A stretch of 64,000 nucleotides of DNA from Oscillospiraceae bacterium (GTDB taxonomy: Bacteria; Bacillota; Clostridia; Oscillospirales; Oscillospiraceae). Where the stretch lies: the NCBI GenBank assembly GCA_017465625.1, contig JAFTVV010000022.1:174053-238052 (forward strand), in the 5' to 3' direction. The notes under the pieces are model-generated. The model was not told the DNA's origin, searched no databases, and worked only from the letters and a program-made list of their open reading frames with translations. How positions within the stretch are numbered: the first letter of the stretch is position 1; each line of letters starts with the position of its first letter. A program made the position numbers and the translations under genes. Positions 7,593 through 15,777 of the stretch are shown piece by piece.

Positions 7593-8441
7593 TTGAAAAT
7601 TCAAATGACGGACGAAAGCTTTGTTTACTCTAAAATTCCTCAGAGAGCGCCCGATACTCATAAGGGTGATTACGGAAGAATTTTGTTATTATGTGGCAGT
7701 AAAGGATTCTCCGGTGCAGCGGCATTGGCAGCCAATGGTGCGCTTCGCACCGGTGCAGGCGTAGTTTATTTAGCAGTTCCGGAATCTATTTATATTATCG
7801 AAGCAGTAAAGGTTACCGAAGCGGTTGTACTTCCTTTTAGGGATCAAAACGGAATGTTTAGCGAGGAAGCCTGGGAACAGATTGCGTCTTTACTGCCCAA
7901 AATGGATGCAGTGCTGATCGGCCCGGGTATCGGCAAATCGTTCGGCAGTTTTTCTGTTGTTCAATATGTGCTTCAAAACGCATTGTGTCCTGTTGTTTTA
8001 GATGCTGATGGAATAAATGTATTAGAAGGACATACAGATATATTGCGGGAAAGAACAGCGCCTACAATTCTAACGCCCCACGCTGGAGAGTTTCGTACGG
8101 CTTTTGGTTTTTTGCCGGACGATCGGGAGAAGTCTGCCGTTCAAATGGCAAAAGATTTTGGATGTATTATACTGCTGAAAGGTCATAAAACGCTGATTAC
8201 TGACGGTGATGTTTGCTTTGAAAACCATACCGGCAATGCCGGAATGGCAAAAGGCGGCTCGGGAGACGTACTTTCCGGAATCATTACCGCGCTTGTGGGG
8301 CAAAAACTTTCTGCGTTGGATGCCGCTATATGTGGTGCCTGGATTCACGGACGGGCAGGGGATATATGCCGAGACGAGATTGGAATGTATGGAATGTTGC
8401 CCGGTGATATGATTTGCGTTCTTCCCCGACTTCTGCCATAA
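7593..8441 (+). CDS. nnrD: ADP-dependent NAD(P)H-hydrate dehydratase
   Basis: A 282-aa ribokinase-like enzyme that repairs damaged NAD(P)HX back to NAD(P)H at the expense of ADP. Diagnostic segments are GDYGRILLLCGSKGFSGAA near residue 30, the VLIGPGIGKS motif, TPHAGEF in the middle, and the nucleotide-binding NAGMAKGGSGDVLSGIITAL region near the C-terminus. It is the carbohydrate-kinase-like domain only; the NnrE epimerase domain, often fused at the N-terminus, is absent and not in the window. The TTG at 7593 was chosen because it lies 8 bases after AAGGAAGG. The gene probably leads an operon with the lipoprotein gene, whose SD lies just past the stop. Confidence 0.88.
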   Translation: MKIQMTDESFVYSKIPQRAPDTHKGDYGRILLLCGSKGFSGAAALAANGALRTGAGVVYLAVPESIYIIEAVKVTEAVVLPFRDQNGMFSEEAWEQIASLLPKMDAVLIGPGIGKSFGSFSVVQYVLQNALCPVVLDADGINVLEGHTDILRERTAPTILTPHAGEFRTAFGFLPDDREKSAVQMAKDFGCIILLKGHKTLITDGDVCFENHTGNAGMAKGGSGDVLSGIITALVGQKLSALDAAICGAWIHGRAGDICRDEIGMYGMLPGDMICVLPRLLP

Positions 8442-8452
8442 GGACTGAGTGT

Positions 8453-9013
8453 TTGAAATTTTGCATTGTTATCATTTTGTCCATTGTTTTTTTAACCGGA
8501 TGTGCGTCTGCGGATGAGAATTTGGATCGTGCAATGAATTTGCGCACGACCGTGTCTAAAGCAGATCAAGTTCAATTTCAGTGTACTGTTACAGCGGATT
8601 ATTATGATGAGGTATGCTCTTTTGTCATTGACTGCGTTTACGATGAAAATCATCAAATTCATTTTGAAGTGGTGGAGCCCAATACGATATCGGGCATTTC
8701 CGGTATGATTGACGGCAAAGAAGGGCAATTCACGTTTGATGATCAAATCTTAGTGTTTAAGCCGATGGATGGAGGCTGTTTATCACCTATTTTTGCACCG
8801 TGGTTTCTTTTGGATGCCATTGAAGGCGGATTTATTCACAGTGTTTCGGAACATAAAGAAGGTTATTGTGTTACATATCGCGATAGTTTTCAGGATGAGA
8901 CCTTGATGATAGAGGTGTTTTTAACCAAGGACGATGTTCCGATTAAATGCGAAATTTATTTGGGAGAACGGCGCATTTTGCTGTTAGAGATTCGTAATTT
9001 TGTTTTTGTGTAA
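8453..9013 (+). CDS. Predicted lipoprotein, 186 aa
   Basis: An exported lipid-anchored protein: a short basic start, a hydrophobic core (IVIILSIVFLTG) and a lipobox LTGC at about residues 14-17. The mature part is acidic, rich in alternating hydrophobic residues, and looks like an all-beta fold (VQFQCTVTADYYDEVCSFVID and later strands). Similar clostridial lipoproteins often occur before alr/mazF-type genes, and the overall pattern resembles LolA-like or outer-surface lipoproteins, but I cannot assign a function. The TTG at 8453 was chosen since AAGGA lies 8 bases upstream; an ATG-less extension upstream lies inside nnrD. Confidence 0.7.
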   Translation: MKFCIVIILSIVFLTGCASADENLDRAMNLRTTVSKADQVQFQCTVTADYYDEVCSFVIDCVYDENHQIHFEVVEPNTISGISGMIDGKEGQFTFDDQILVFKPMDGGCLSPIFAPWFLLDAIEGGFIHSVSEHKEGYCVTYRDSFQDETLMIEVFLTKDDVPIKCEIYLGERRILLLEIRNFVFV

Positions 9014-9149
9014 CATCTTGTCGCGTTTTTGCATAGGATATTTTGACTGCTTGCTGTATATTTTGGATTGTGATGTGGGACAATACTTATACCCGCGTTA
9101 CATAGTAGATTCAGTAGCGCAGGCAACGATATCTGCGGAGTGTGAAAAT

Positions 9150-9512
9150 ATGGATAGCACAGTAAAACGCGGGGACATCTTTTATGCGGATTTATCACCG
9201 GTTGTAGGAAGCGAGCAAGGCGGAACGCGTCCGGTGCTGATTGTTCAGAACGATATGGGAAACCGACATTCTCCCACGGTAATCGCAGCTGCCATTACAA
9301 GTCAAACCGGCAAAGCACGTTTGCCGACACATATCAATATTGCCGGTGGCAGTGTTGGATTGAGTAAGGATTCTGTAATACTCTTGGAGCAAATCCGCAC
9401 AATTGATAAGCGCCGTCTTCGAGAACACATGGGACATTTGGATGAGAAACAGATGACAATGGTTGATAATGCCATCGCTGTAAGCTTTGGACTGGAAGAC
9501 CACCTGCTTTAA
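9150..9512 (+). CDS. mazF: MazF/EndoA family mRNA endoribonuclease toxin
   Basis: A 120-aa PemK/MazF-family protein, matching Bacillus EndoA in size. The N-terminal VKRGDIFYADLSPVVGSEQ and GGTRPVLIVQND segments are the family signature, with the catalytic Arg in GGTRPV, and the PTVIAAAITSQTGK strand with its Thr is also present. The family cleaves single-stranded mRNA at short sites and is normally held inactive by an antitoxin encoded directly upstream. Here the upstream 136 bases hold no antitoxin reading frame; the previous gene is a lipoprotein. The ATG at 9150 matches the start of EndoA. Probably a chromosomal housekeeping-type MazF with its antitoxin elsewhere or lost. Confidence 0.9.
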   Translation: MDSTVKRGDIFYADLSPVVGSEQGGTRPVLIVQNDMGNRHSPTVIAAAITSQTGKARLPTHINIAGGSVGLSKDSVILLEQIRTIDKRRLREHMGHLDEKQMTMVDNAIAVSFGLEDHLL

Positions 9513-9513
9513 T

Positions 9514-9557
9514 AAATCACCCCCCCGTCACATATAATGTAACGGGGGGTGATTTTT
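9514..9557 (+). terminator. G/C-rich hairpin after mazF that covers the next gene's SD
   Basis: AAATCAC plus a run of C (9514-9526) pairs with GGGGGGTGATTT (9544-9555), followed by T residues: a rho-independent terminator for mazF. The G run in the 3' arm is also the ribosome binding site of the gene starting at 9558, so the stem would hide that site in any readthrough mRNA. Confidence 0.7.
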
Positions 9558-9923
9558 GTGAATAGTACATACAATATAACACTGGATCAAAAGGTCATTG
9601 GGCAGGCATTTATTGAGGAAAGCGGAATGTATTATCTGATAAACTGCGAAATAGATTCCAAAACCCCTATGCCAATAACGATTTATTTGGCGGGCAATGA
9701 GAACACCATAAAACTTGGGGGATGTTATCATGCACAAAATGGGTTTCGTTTAAAAACAAGGCTTAATAAACGAATGTTACAGCATGCGAGCTACAGATTT
9801 GTTGCACAGGGTTCTCAAGCCGGCATAATCGTGGATAAAAACAGACCGGTGGATTATTTGGAATTTTTGGAATGTGCTAAAATCAAAAAAGAGGGTACAT
9901 ACAAGAGCATTTATTACGGATGA
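9558..9923 (+). CDS. Hypothetical protein, 121 aa
   Basis: A soluble protein of 121 residues with a mixed strand pattern (TIYLAGNENTIKLGGCYHAQ, GFRLKTRLNKRMLQHASYRF) and a C-terminal Lys/Tyr-rich tail. There is no signal peptide, membrane segment or recognised motif. I chose the GTG at 9558, eight bases after GGGGGG; a GTG at 9549 in the same frame lies inside the SD. The SD sits in the mazF terminator stem, so expression may depend on the fate of that hairpin. The 3' end overlaps the convergent histidine kinase gene by ten bases. No function can be proposed. Confidence 0.65.
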   Translation: MNSTYNITLDQKVIGQAFIEESGMYYLINCEIDSKTPMPITIYLAGNENTIKLGGCYHAQNGFRLKTRLNKRMLQHASYRFVAQGSQAGIIVDKNRPVDYLEFLECAKIKKEGTYKSIYYG

Positions 9924-11356
9924 TCTTCTTCGGTATCAAAAACAGGGAAGGATACGGTAAAGACTGTCCCTTTTCCTTCTGTGCTTTCAACTTGAATCGT
10001 GCCTGCATTTCTTTCCACAATGGAACGAACGATAGAAAGTCCAAGTCCGCTGCCGCCGGATTGACGGGATCGTGCCTTATCCACACGGTAAAAACGCTCA
10101 AAAATGTGGGAAATAGAGGATTGCGGAATACCAACACCCGTATCTGCAAATATGATCTGGGCATTATCATCCAGTCGGTTCAAGGAGATTCTGAGCGTTC
10201 CATTTACGGTGTTGTATTTGATTCCGTTTTCGACAAGATTAAAAATGATTTGATATAGATCATCTTCAAGAATCAGGATTGTGCTGTCGCGCAACAGTTC
10301 GAGCTGAATGTCGATATTGTTTTCGTCAGCGATTGTGGACAACATCTTTGCCACGCGTTCAATAGTGGGCGCGATATAGGTGATCTCAAACGCTTCATCC
10401 GGTGGGACTTCGGAATGCGTCAGCGTCAAGAGCTTTTGCGTCATTCTGTTCAGACGCTCTGCTTCATTGCCAATATCAGCCACAAATTCCTTTGCGGTAT
10501 CAATATCCATTTCATTCTGCAAAATGGAATCGGATAGAAGCTTAATGGATGCCAGAGGGGTTTTTAGTTCGTGGGATGCGTCGGAGACGAAACGCCGTCT
10601 TTTATCTTCGGAAACCTGAAGTCGCTTTACAAGATCGTTAAATTCATCACCCAATACAGTTAATTCGTCGTTGCCGCCCATCTTTAAGACGTGGGTATAA
10701 TCTCCATCACGAATAATACGAATGGACTCCATAACACGACGCAGGCGTGCGGTATAGGTTCTTGAGAAGAACAGGGAGAATAGAATTAAAAACACCTCAA
10801 GAATCAGTGTAACTGTAAAAATATTTACCTGAAGTGACTGCAAAAGCGCGCCTTGCTGTGCATCTGATTCAATCATATAAACGCATCCAATGGTGGTTCC
10901 GTATGAAATTACCGGCACAGCGGCTTTTGAGACCATAATACCGTCGGTGAAATGCCACGAAAAAACGTCATTGCCTGTGAGTGCATCTGTAATTTCAGCA
11001 ATATCACCCGGATCTACATCTTCAGCAGTATGGACAGAATTATAAATAATTTTCAGCGATTCGTCCGTTACAATAATTTGGTCTACACGCAGGCTGGCGA
11101 TGGATTCCAAAGACTGTTCAACAGTGGAAGGATTCACAACCGGCAATTTTGCGATTTCATTGGAAGCCAAAATGCATTTATCCATCATCGCGGCTTCTTT
11201 ACTTTGGTAAAAGATTTTCTGGCTGGTTTTTGAAGAGTACAAATTCAAAAATAACAAAACAGCCAACGTGATAAAAACATACGTCAGCGCATATTTGAAG
11301 TGGGTACTCTTATATTGAATCAGTGTTTTTCTTTTATTTTCGGAAGTAATAGCCAA
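9914..11356 (-). CDS. Membrane sensor histidine kinase
   Basis: A two-TM sensor kinase of about 480 aa. Order: TM1 (about 23-42), an extracytoplasmic sensor region of about 130 residues, TM2 (176-199), HAMP linker, the HisKA dimer with the phospho-accepting His in SHELKTPLASIK (about 262), and the HATPase domain with N box NLVENGIKYN (near 377), DTGVGI (405-410) and GGSGLGL (434-440). The architecture resembles PhoR/ResE/WalK-type kinases. The start is uncertain: I used the TTG at 11356, which overlaps the response regulator by 23 bases; no strong SD is visible. It is coded in the same operon as its likely partner regulator. The signal it senses is unknown. Confidence 0.9.
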   Translation of the reverse strand: MAITSENKRKTLIQYKSTHFKYALTYVFITLAVLLFLNLYSSKTSQKIFYQSKEAAMMDKCILASNEIAKLPVVNPSTVEQSLESIASLRVDQIIVTDESLKIIYNSVHTAEDVDPGDIAEITDALTGNDVFSWHFTDGIMVSKAAVPVISYGTTIGCVYMIESDAQQGALLQSLQVNIFTVTLILEVFLILFSLFFSRTYTARLRRVMESIRIIRDGDYTHVLKMGGNDELTVLGDEFNDLVKRLQVSEDKRRRFVSDASHELKTPLASIKLLSDSILQNEMDIDTAKEFVADIGNEAERLNRMTQKLLTLTHSEVPPDEAFEITYIAPTIERVAKMLSTIADENNIDIQLELLRDSTILILEDDLYQIIFNLVENGIKYNTVNGTLRISLNRLDDNAQIIFADTGVGIPQSSISHIFERFYRVDKARSRQSGGSGLGLSIVRSIVERNAGTIQVESTEGKGTVFTVSFPVFDTEEDHP

Positions 11357-12011
11357 CGCCCCATTTCGTAACAATATATTGTGGCTCTGCGGGGTTTTCT
11401 TCAAGTTTTTCACGTAAACGGCGAATGTGTACATCCACTGTTCGGATGTCACTTCGATATTCATACGCCCAAAGAATATCCAATAGATTTTCCCTGGAGT
11501 AAACACGGTTTGGATTACGCATCAGAAGCTCGATGACGTCAAATTCCTTTGCGGTCAAATCAACAAGCACACCGTTTTTGTATGCATTGCGTGCCTGCAA
11601 ATCCAGTGCAATTGTGCCGTACTCCAACATTTCGGACTGATCAAGATGGGTGGTTTTGGTTCGTCTTAGCAATGCGCGCACACGAGCTTTTAATTCAAGA
11701 ATGTTGAAGGGCTTTGTTATATAGTCGTCTGCGCCCTGTTCAAAGCCCATAAGCTTATCCATATCCTGAACTTTGGCGGTTAACAGGATAATGGGAACCT
11801 GAGAAAATTCTCTGATTCGTGCACAGGCGGTTAAGCCGTCCATTTCAGGCATCATCACATCCAAAATGATTAAATCCGGCGCTTCGCTTTTTGCCAGCTG
11901 CACCGCTTGCAGGCCATCGGAGCCGGTGATAACATCGTAGCCGTCGTTTTGTAAATTAAAACGAATGCCTTTTACCAACAAAGCTTCGTCGTCAACTACC
12001 AGTATTTTCAT
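11334..12011 (-). CDS. OmpR/PhoB-family response regulator
   Basis: A 225-aa DNA-binding regulator with a receiver domain (phospho-acceptor Asp51 in LIILDVMMPEMDG, acidic DDE at 7-9, conserved Lys100 in YITKPF) and a C-terminal winged-helix domain with the LTAKEFDVIELLMRN and RTVDVHIRRLREKLE segments. It pairs with the kinase encoded directly downstream. The gene's ATG shares a base with the stop of the upstream ComEA-like gene, so the three are translationally coupled. Target genes cannot be deduced; the divergent carboxypeptidase gene is a plausible one since cell-wall genes often neighbour such systems, but this is inference only. Confidence 0.93.
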   Translation of the reverse strand: MKILVVDDEALLVKGIRFNLQNDGYDVITGSDGLQAVQLAKSEAPDLIILDVMMPEMDGLTACARIREFSQVPIILLTAKVQDMDKLMGFEQGADDYITKPFNILELKARVRALLRRTKTTHLDQSEMLEYGTIALDLQARNAYKNGVLVDLTAKEFDVIELLMRNPNRVYSRENLLDILWAYEYRSDIRTVDVHIRRLREKLEENPAEPQYIVTKWGVGYYFRK

Positions 12012-12361
12012 TAAAAGCCTCCAATAGTCAAGTATTTTTCTATTTTCTCGTACAAATCTTTTGTAATGCCGTCTACATATCTAATCTCAATAATATCTAC
12101 AAATTTGCCGTATTTTTCTCTGTATCGGATAATGTTTTCTGCGATTGTTTTTCCAACACCGGGGAGCATTTGAAGTTCATCCAATGTTGCTGTGTTTATA
12201 TTTATTTTAATAATACCATCGTTTTCAGAAACTGTGCGTTCGGGTATATCCGGAACATATAATACATTTCGCGAGTTTACTCTTCCAATAAAGACACCCA
12301 CGTAAACAGCAACGCAAACTAAAATGCCAACCAGCAATGCCTTAATACTGCTTTGAAACAT
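12011..12361 (-). CDS. ComEA-like helix-hairpin-helix protein
   Basis: A 116-aa membrane-anchored DNA-binding protein. Residues 5-28 form one transmembrane segment (IKALLVGILVCVAVYVGVFIG), followed by a short linker and a C-terminal double HhH domain starting ININTATLDELQMLPGVG and continuing KTIAENIIRYREKYG, as in ComEA. In naturally competent Firmicutes ComEA binds incoming double-stranded DNA outside the membrane; the SLBB region of longer ComEA is shortened here. comEC is not in the window. First gene of the three-gene operon with the two-component system, which is an unusual partner for it. The start follows AGGAGG. Confidence 0.85.
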   Translation of the reverse strand: MFQSSIKALLVGILVCVAVYVGVFIGRVNSRNVLYVPDIPERTVSENDGIIKININTATLDELQMLPGVGKTIAENIIRYREKYGKFVDIIEIRYVDGITKDLYEKIEKYLTIGGF

Positions 12362-12375
12362 TGTATTCCTCCTGA

Positions 12376-12404
12376 TTGACTATGGATAAAAAATTTGTTA
12401 TAAT
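12376..12404 (+). promoter_or_regulatory. Sigma-A promoter for dacF
   Basis: TTGACT, exactly 17 bases, TATAAT. Expected start near 12411, about 60 bases before the coding region. It overlaps the opposing comEA promoter. Confidence 0.85.
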
Positions 12405-12412
12405 TTAAGTCA

Positions 12413-12441
12413 ATTATACACGATTATTCTCGGTCATACAA
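12413..12441 (-). promoter_or_regulatory. Sigma-A promoter for the comEA-regulator-kinase operon
   Basis: Minus-strand TTGTAT, 17 bases, TATAAT. Its -10 lies only eight bases from the -10 of the plus-strand dacF promoter, and each expected transcript runs through the other promoter. Confidence 0.75.
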
Positions 12442-12472
12442 GACTACAGATAGAATATTTGAGGAATTATTT

Positions 12473-13870
12473 ATGATGATGAAGCGTATATGTTTGATTT
12501 TCATCTGCATTTTTATGTTGTTCACCTTTACATTGTGTGTCTCCGCAGATGAGCCGCAAGCGGATTTAGCCGTCACAAACGGATGCCACACAATAGATGC
12601 GGCCAATTGTCTATGGGGCAATGAAAGAATTATTAAAAATGCGCACTCTGTATTTGTTTATGAATTGAATAGTGATACGTTGCTGTACTCCTGGAATGCG
12701 GATTCTACTTATTTTCCTGCCAGTCTTGTTAAAATTATGACGGCACTGGTTGTGATTGAAAATGCAGAACTAACTGATTCTGTAACAGTAACCGAATCAG
12801 CACTCAATACGATTCCTTCGTCGGCTGTTTCAGCAGATCTGCAGGTAGGGGAGCGCATTTCTGTGCAGGATCTTTTGTATTGTATGCTGGTTACATCTTC
12901 CAACGATGCTGCTGTTGTTTTGGCTGAACATATTGCCAGCTCTCAGGATGCATTCGTCGCAATGATGAATACCAAAGCGGAAGAACTGGGGTGTAAATCT
13001 ACAGTCTTCTGTAACGTTACCGGTTTTCATCACAGCAATCAGGTAACGACCGCAAAAGATATGACCCGCATTTTAAAAGCTGCATTGAAATATGAGGAAT
13101 TTAAAACCATATTCGAAACGGTTTACTATACTGTCCCTGCCACAAATATGCACACAGAACGGCTGTTAACAACCAGTAATTACCTGATGAATACGGATCT
13201 GGTGGGTATTCATTTTGACAGCCGTGTTACCGGCGGAAAATCCGGCACAACTGCAGAGGGCTATGGCTGTATCGTATCCACCTCCAAAAAGGAGGATATG
13301 GAAATTATTTGTGTGGTGCTGGGTTCTGCATCTGCGCTTTCTGACAGGGGATATGTCGTAAGTTATGGCGGCTATCCGGAGACAATTGCTCTTTTGGATC
13401 GAGCATATCAAAACTATAGCAGAAAACAGATTATTTTTGAAAATCAAATCCTGAAACAGCAGCCTGTTATAAACGGAGAATGTGACGTTTTTCTTGCTTC
13501 ACGTGAGAATTTTATGACCGTTTTGCCCCAGGGATTGTCAGCTGATGATTTGACATTCGTATATGAGGAGATTCCCAATAGCTTTAATGCACCGATCAGC
13601 AAAGGGCAACTGATGGCCCATCTTCAGGTATGGTATGAGTCCTACTGCGTAGCGCAAACAGATATCTACGCAATGAATGATGTGTCTAACTATGCACCGA
13701 TCGTTATTGAACATTCCGAAAAGACACAATCAACTTCTATTATTTCAATAATTTTACGTATTTTACTTGGTGGAATAATTCTGTTTGTCGCTGTGATTCT
13801 GCTTTCGCGTTTTCGGGCATTGCGTCATATGAAGAATAAACGTTCTAAAAATAAACAGAAAAAGAAGTGA
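12473..13870 (+). CDS. dacF: D-alanyl-D-alanine carboxypeptidase (PBP5/DacF type)
   Basis: A 465-aa membrane-bound low-molecular-weight penicillin-binding protein that trims the terminal D-Ala from peptidoglycan stem peptides. A signal peptide covers residues 1-25. The catalytic SxxK is SLVK (84-87), the SxN motif is SSN (142-144) and the third motif is KSGT (256-259), where Thr of the usual KTG is replaced by Ser. A C-terminal hydrophobic helix (ISIILRILLGGIILFVAVIL) and a very basic tail anchor it. It begins MMMK after a GAGGAA site and has its own near-perfect promoter. The next gene overlaps its stop by four bases. The dacF name follows family resemblance; dacA or dacB-type activity is equally possible. 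Confidence 0.88.
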   Translation: MMMKRICLIFICIFMLFTFTLCVSADEPQADLAVTNGCHTIDAANCLWGNERIIKNAHSVFVYELNSDTLLYSWNADSTYFPASLVKIMTALVVIENAELTDSVTVTESALNTIPSSAVSADLQVGERISVQDLLYCMLVTSSNDAAVVLAEHIASSQDAFVAMMNTKAEELGCKSTVFCNVTGFHHSNQVTTAKDMTRILKAALKYEEFKTIFETVYYTVPATNMHTERLLTTSNYLMNTDLVGIHFDSRVTGGKSGTTAEGYGCIVSTSKKEDMEIICVVLGSASALSDRGYVVSYGGYPETIALLDRAYQNYSRKQIIFENQILKQQPVINGECDVFLASRENFMTVLPQGLSADDLTFVYEEIPNSFNAPISKGQLMAHLQVWYESYCVAQTDIYAMNDVSNYAPIVIEHSEKTQSTSIISIILRILLGGIILFVAVILLSRFRALRHMKNKRSKNKQKKK

Positions 13871-14439
13871 AAACAATGACATCCTGGGAACAATTAGAAA
13901 GTGACTGCCGATCCTGTCATAAATGCGGATTGTGTTCCGGCCGCACGAATGTTGTGTTTGGTGTGGGACGCTGCAACGCAAACATTATGTTTATCGGTGA
14001 AGGTCCCGGAGAACAGGAGGATTTACAGGGAGAACCGTTCGTAGGTCCTGCAGGAAAACTCTTGGATGATATGCTTTCCATTATTGATGTAAATCGCACC
14101 AATTGTTATATTGCGAATATTGTAAAGTGCCGCCCTCCGATGAATCGTGACCCATTTGAGGAGGAACAAGTTGCCTGCTTGCCGTATTTGCAACAACAAA
14201 TCGAACTTGTTAAGCCGGATATTATCGTTTGCCTTGGACGAATTGCCGCCAAGAGACTGATTTATCCCGATTATCATATTACAAGAGATCACGGCACCTG
14301 GATTTGCAGGAACGGTACGTGGATGACCGCCATTTATCATCCATCCGCATTACTCAGAGACCTGAATAAACGCCCGGAAACCTTTCGGGATTTACTATCT
14401 ATTCGTCAAAAGCTTCGGGAAGTTCATGCGGAACTATAG
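13867..14439 (+). CDS. Uracil-DNA glycosylase, family 4 (iron-sulfur)
   Basis: A 190-aa type 4 UDG that removes uracil from DNA in base-excision repair. The N-terminus has a CxxCxxCxxC cluster (Cys14, 17, 20, 23); CxxC there plus later cysteines in IVKCRPP and VACLPY would hold the 4Fe-4S cluster. The active-site motif is [21 protein letters not shown], trimmed here to its key residues GEGPG and FVGPAG, and the second motif is YHPSALLR near the C-terminus. The GTG start overlaps the dacF stop (GTGA), implying coupling; an ATG three codons later is an alternative. The 3' end meets the convergent glycosyltransferase with a six-base overlap. Confidence 0.92.
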   Translation: MKTMTSWEQLESDCRSCHKCGLCSGRTNVVFGVGRCNANIMFIGEGPGEQEDLQGEPFVGPAGKLLDDMLSIIDVNRTNCYIANIVKCRPPMNRDPFEEEQVACLPYLQQQIELVKPDIIVCLGRIAAKRLIYPDYHITRDHGTWICRNGTWMTAIYHPSALLRDLNKRPETFRDLLSIRQKLREVHAEL

Positions 14440-15408
14440 AAATGAAAAGTCGGACACACGCGTGTCCGACTTTAAATTATTTATAATCCAAAATTTCTTT
14501 TGCAATATAGATGGGGCGGTTTTGCTCTGCTCAAAGGTACGTCCGACATACTCTCCGATAATGCCGATACATAAAAGTTGAATACCGCCAAGCAGCAAGA
14601 TCAGGACGATAATGGTTGCGTAACCAGGAATATCAATGCCGGAAATGAGTTTTTGGAGCACAACGATAATCAAATAGATCATAGAAGCAAAAGAAGTAAA
14701 GCCGCCCAAAAAGGTTGCAAAACGCAAAGGCTTGGTGGAATAACCGATGATGCCGTCAATGGCGTAATTGGCAAGAGATCTGAAGTTCCATTTGCTCTTT
14801 CCTGCAACACGTTCACAGGCAACATAGGGAATAAAGCACGTATTAAAACCAACCCATGCAAAAATACCCTTGGAAAATCTGTGATACTCCGTCAGCTCCA
14901 AAATGCTGTTGGCTACACTGCGTCGAAAAGTTCTGAAATCGCTGGCATCGGATTTCACATCCACCTTTGCCATTTTATTGATAATTGAATAAAAACGTCT
15001 TTTAAAGAAGGAAAGTACCTTGCTTTCGCCCCTGCGGTCCTGATACGCGGCAACCATATCATATTCTTCGTGCTCATCCAGAATTTGAACCATTTGACGG
15101 GCAATTTCCGGTCGTTGCTGTAAATCCGCATCAATAATGCACACATAGTCACCGCAAGTTTGACTCAGTCCAGCATAGATTCCGGCTTCTTTGCCGAAAT
15201 TGCGGGAAAAGCTGATCACCTTGACAGGACATTTTTGTTTTTGATGCAATTTGCGCAGATTGTGCATTGTAGCATCTTTGCTGCCGTCATCAATAAAGAC
15301 GATCTCATACTGGTAACCACAGTTTTCAAAAGCTTTAATTGTGGCTTCCTGAAAAGCTTCAACATTCTCTGCTTCGTTATAGCAGGGAACAACCAACGAG
15401 AGCTTCAT
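14434..15408 (-). CDS. Family 2 glycosyltransferase, polyprenyl-phosphate type
   Basis: A 324-aa membrane GT-A enzyme like GtrB/DPM1, which moves a sugar from a nucleotide donor onto undecaprenyl phosphate. Visible are LSLVVPCYNEAENV at the start, the DDGSKDAT motif, DADLQQRPE (metal and nucleotide binding), and two C-terminal transmembrane helices (about 230-255 and 265-290) after a FRTFRRSVANSIL region. The product may glycosylate wall polymers or lipids outside the membrane. Start: ATG after GGAGG. The last dozen codons are the terminator hairpin (14446-14473), so the gene ends inside its own terminator. No obvious operon partner; it stands alone. Confidence 0.9.
   Translation of the reverse strand: MKLSLVVPCYNEAENVEAFQEATIKAFENCGYQYEIVFIDDGSKDATMHNLRKLHQKQKCPVKVISFSRNFGKEAGIYAGLSQTCGDYVCIIDADLQQRPEIARQMVQILDEHEEYDMVAAYQDRRGESKVLSFFKRRFYSIINKMAKVDVKSDASDFRTFRRSVANSILELTEYHRFSKGIFAWVGFNTCFIPYVACERVAGKSKWNFRSLANYAIDGIIGYSTKPLRFATFLGGFTSFASMIYLIIVVLQKLISGIDIPGYATIIVLILLLGGIQLLCIGIIGEYVGRTFEQSKTAPSILQKKFWIINNLKSDTRVSDFSFL
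14446..14473. terminator. Convergent bidirectional terminator inside the glycosyltransferase 3' end
   Basis: AAAGTCGGACAC pairs with GTGTCCGACTTT around a four-base loop. It ends the uracil glycosylase transcript and also forms the last codons of the opposing glycosyltransferase gene. Confidence 0.8.
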
Positions 15409-15494
15409 AATATATCCTCCGTTTTTAATGAAAGCATATTTTAATATATAATAGCATATTATTCCGTTTTTTCAATCGTATAAATGTTTTTATA

Positions 15495-15522
15495 TTGACT
15501 TTTTTTATTATTATGATATGAT
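15495..15522 (+). promoter_or_regulatory. Sigma-A promoter for the valS T-box transcript
   Basis: TTGACT, a 16-base T-rich spacer and TATGAT, just upstream of the T-box leader. Confidence 0.75.
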
Positions 15523-15529
15523 TACAACG

Positions 15530-15761
15530 AAATGCAAAGAAGAGAAGTTTCCTGCAATTTTGATCGTTACAGAGAGCGTATGGATGGTGTGAATACGCAC
15601 GATTTTTGCCGGTTTGTCGTCTCGGAGCAGAATCTTTGAATGGTAGTAGGAGATTTCGGGTTTGCCCGTTATAGCTTGTGAGTGCCCGTTATCGGGAATT
15701 CAGGTGGTACCACGGAATGTTTTATCTATTCCGCCCTGAGCGTGTTGCTCAGGGTTTTTTT
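15530..15761 (+). promoter_or_regulatory. T-box leader of valS (valine)
   Basis: The T-box core GGTGGTACCACGG (15703-15715) is followed by a terminator, CCCTGAGC/GCTCAGGG (15734-15754) plus seven T (15755-15761). Upstream is a stem I region with an AGAGAGCGTATGGATGG-type apical part; a GTA triplet at 15643-15645 is the probable valine specifier. Uncharged tRNA-Val should favour the antiterminator and switch on valS. Confidence 0.92.
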
Positions 15762-15777
15762 ATTAAGGAGTGTTTTT

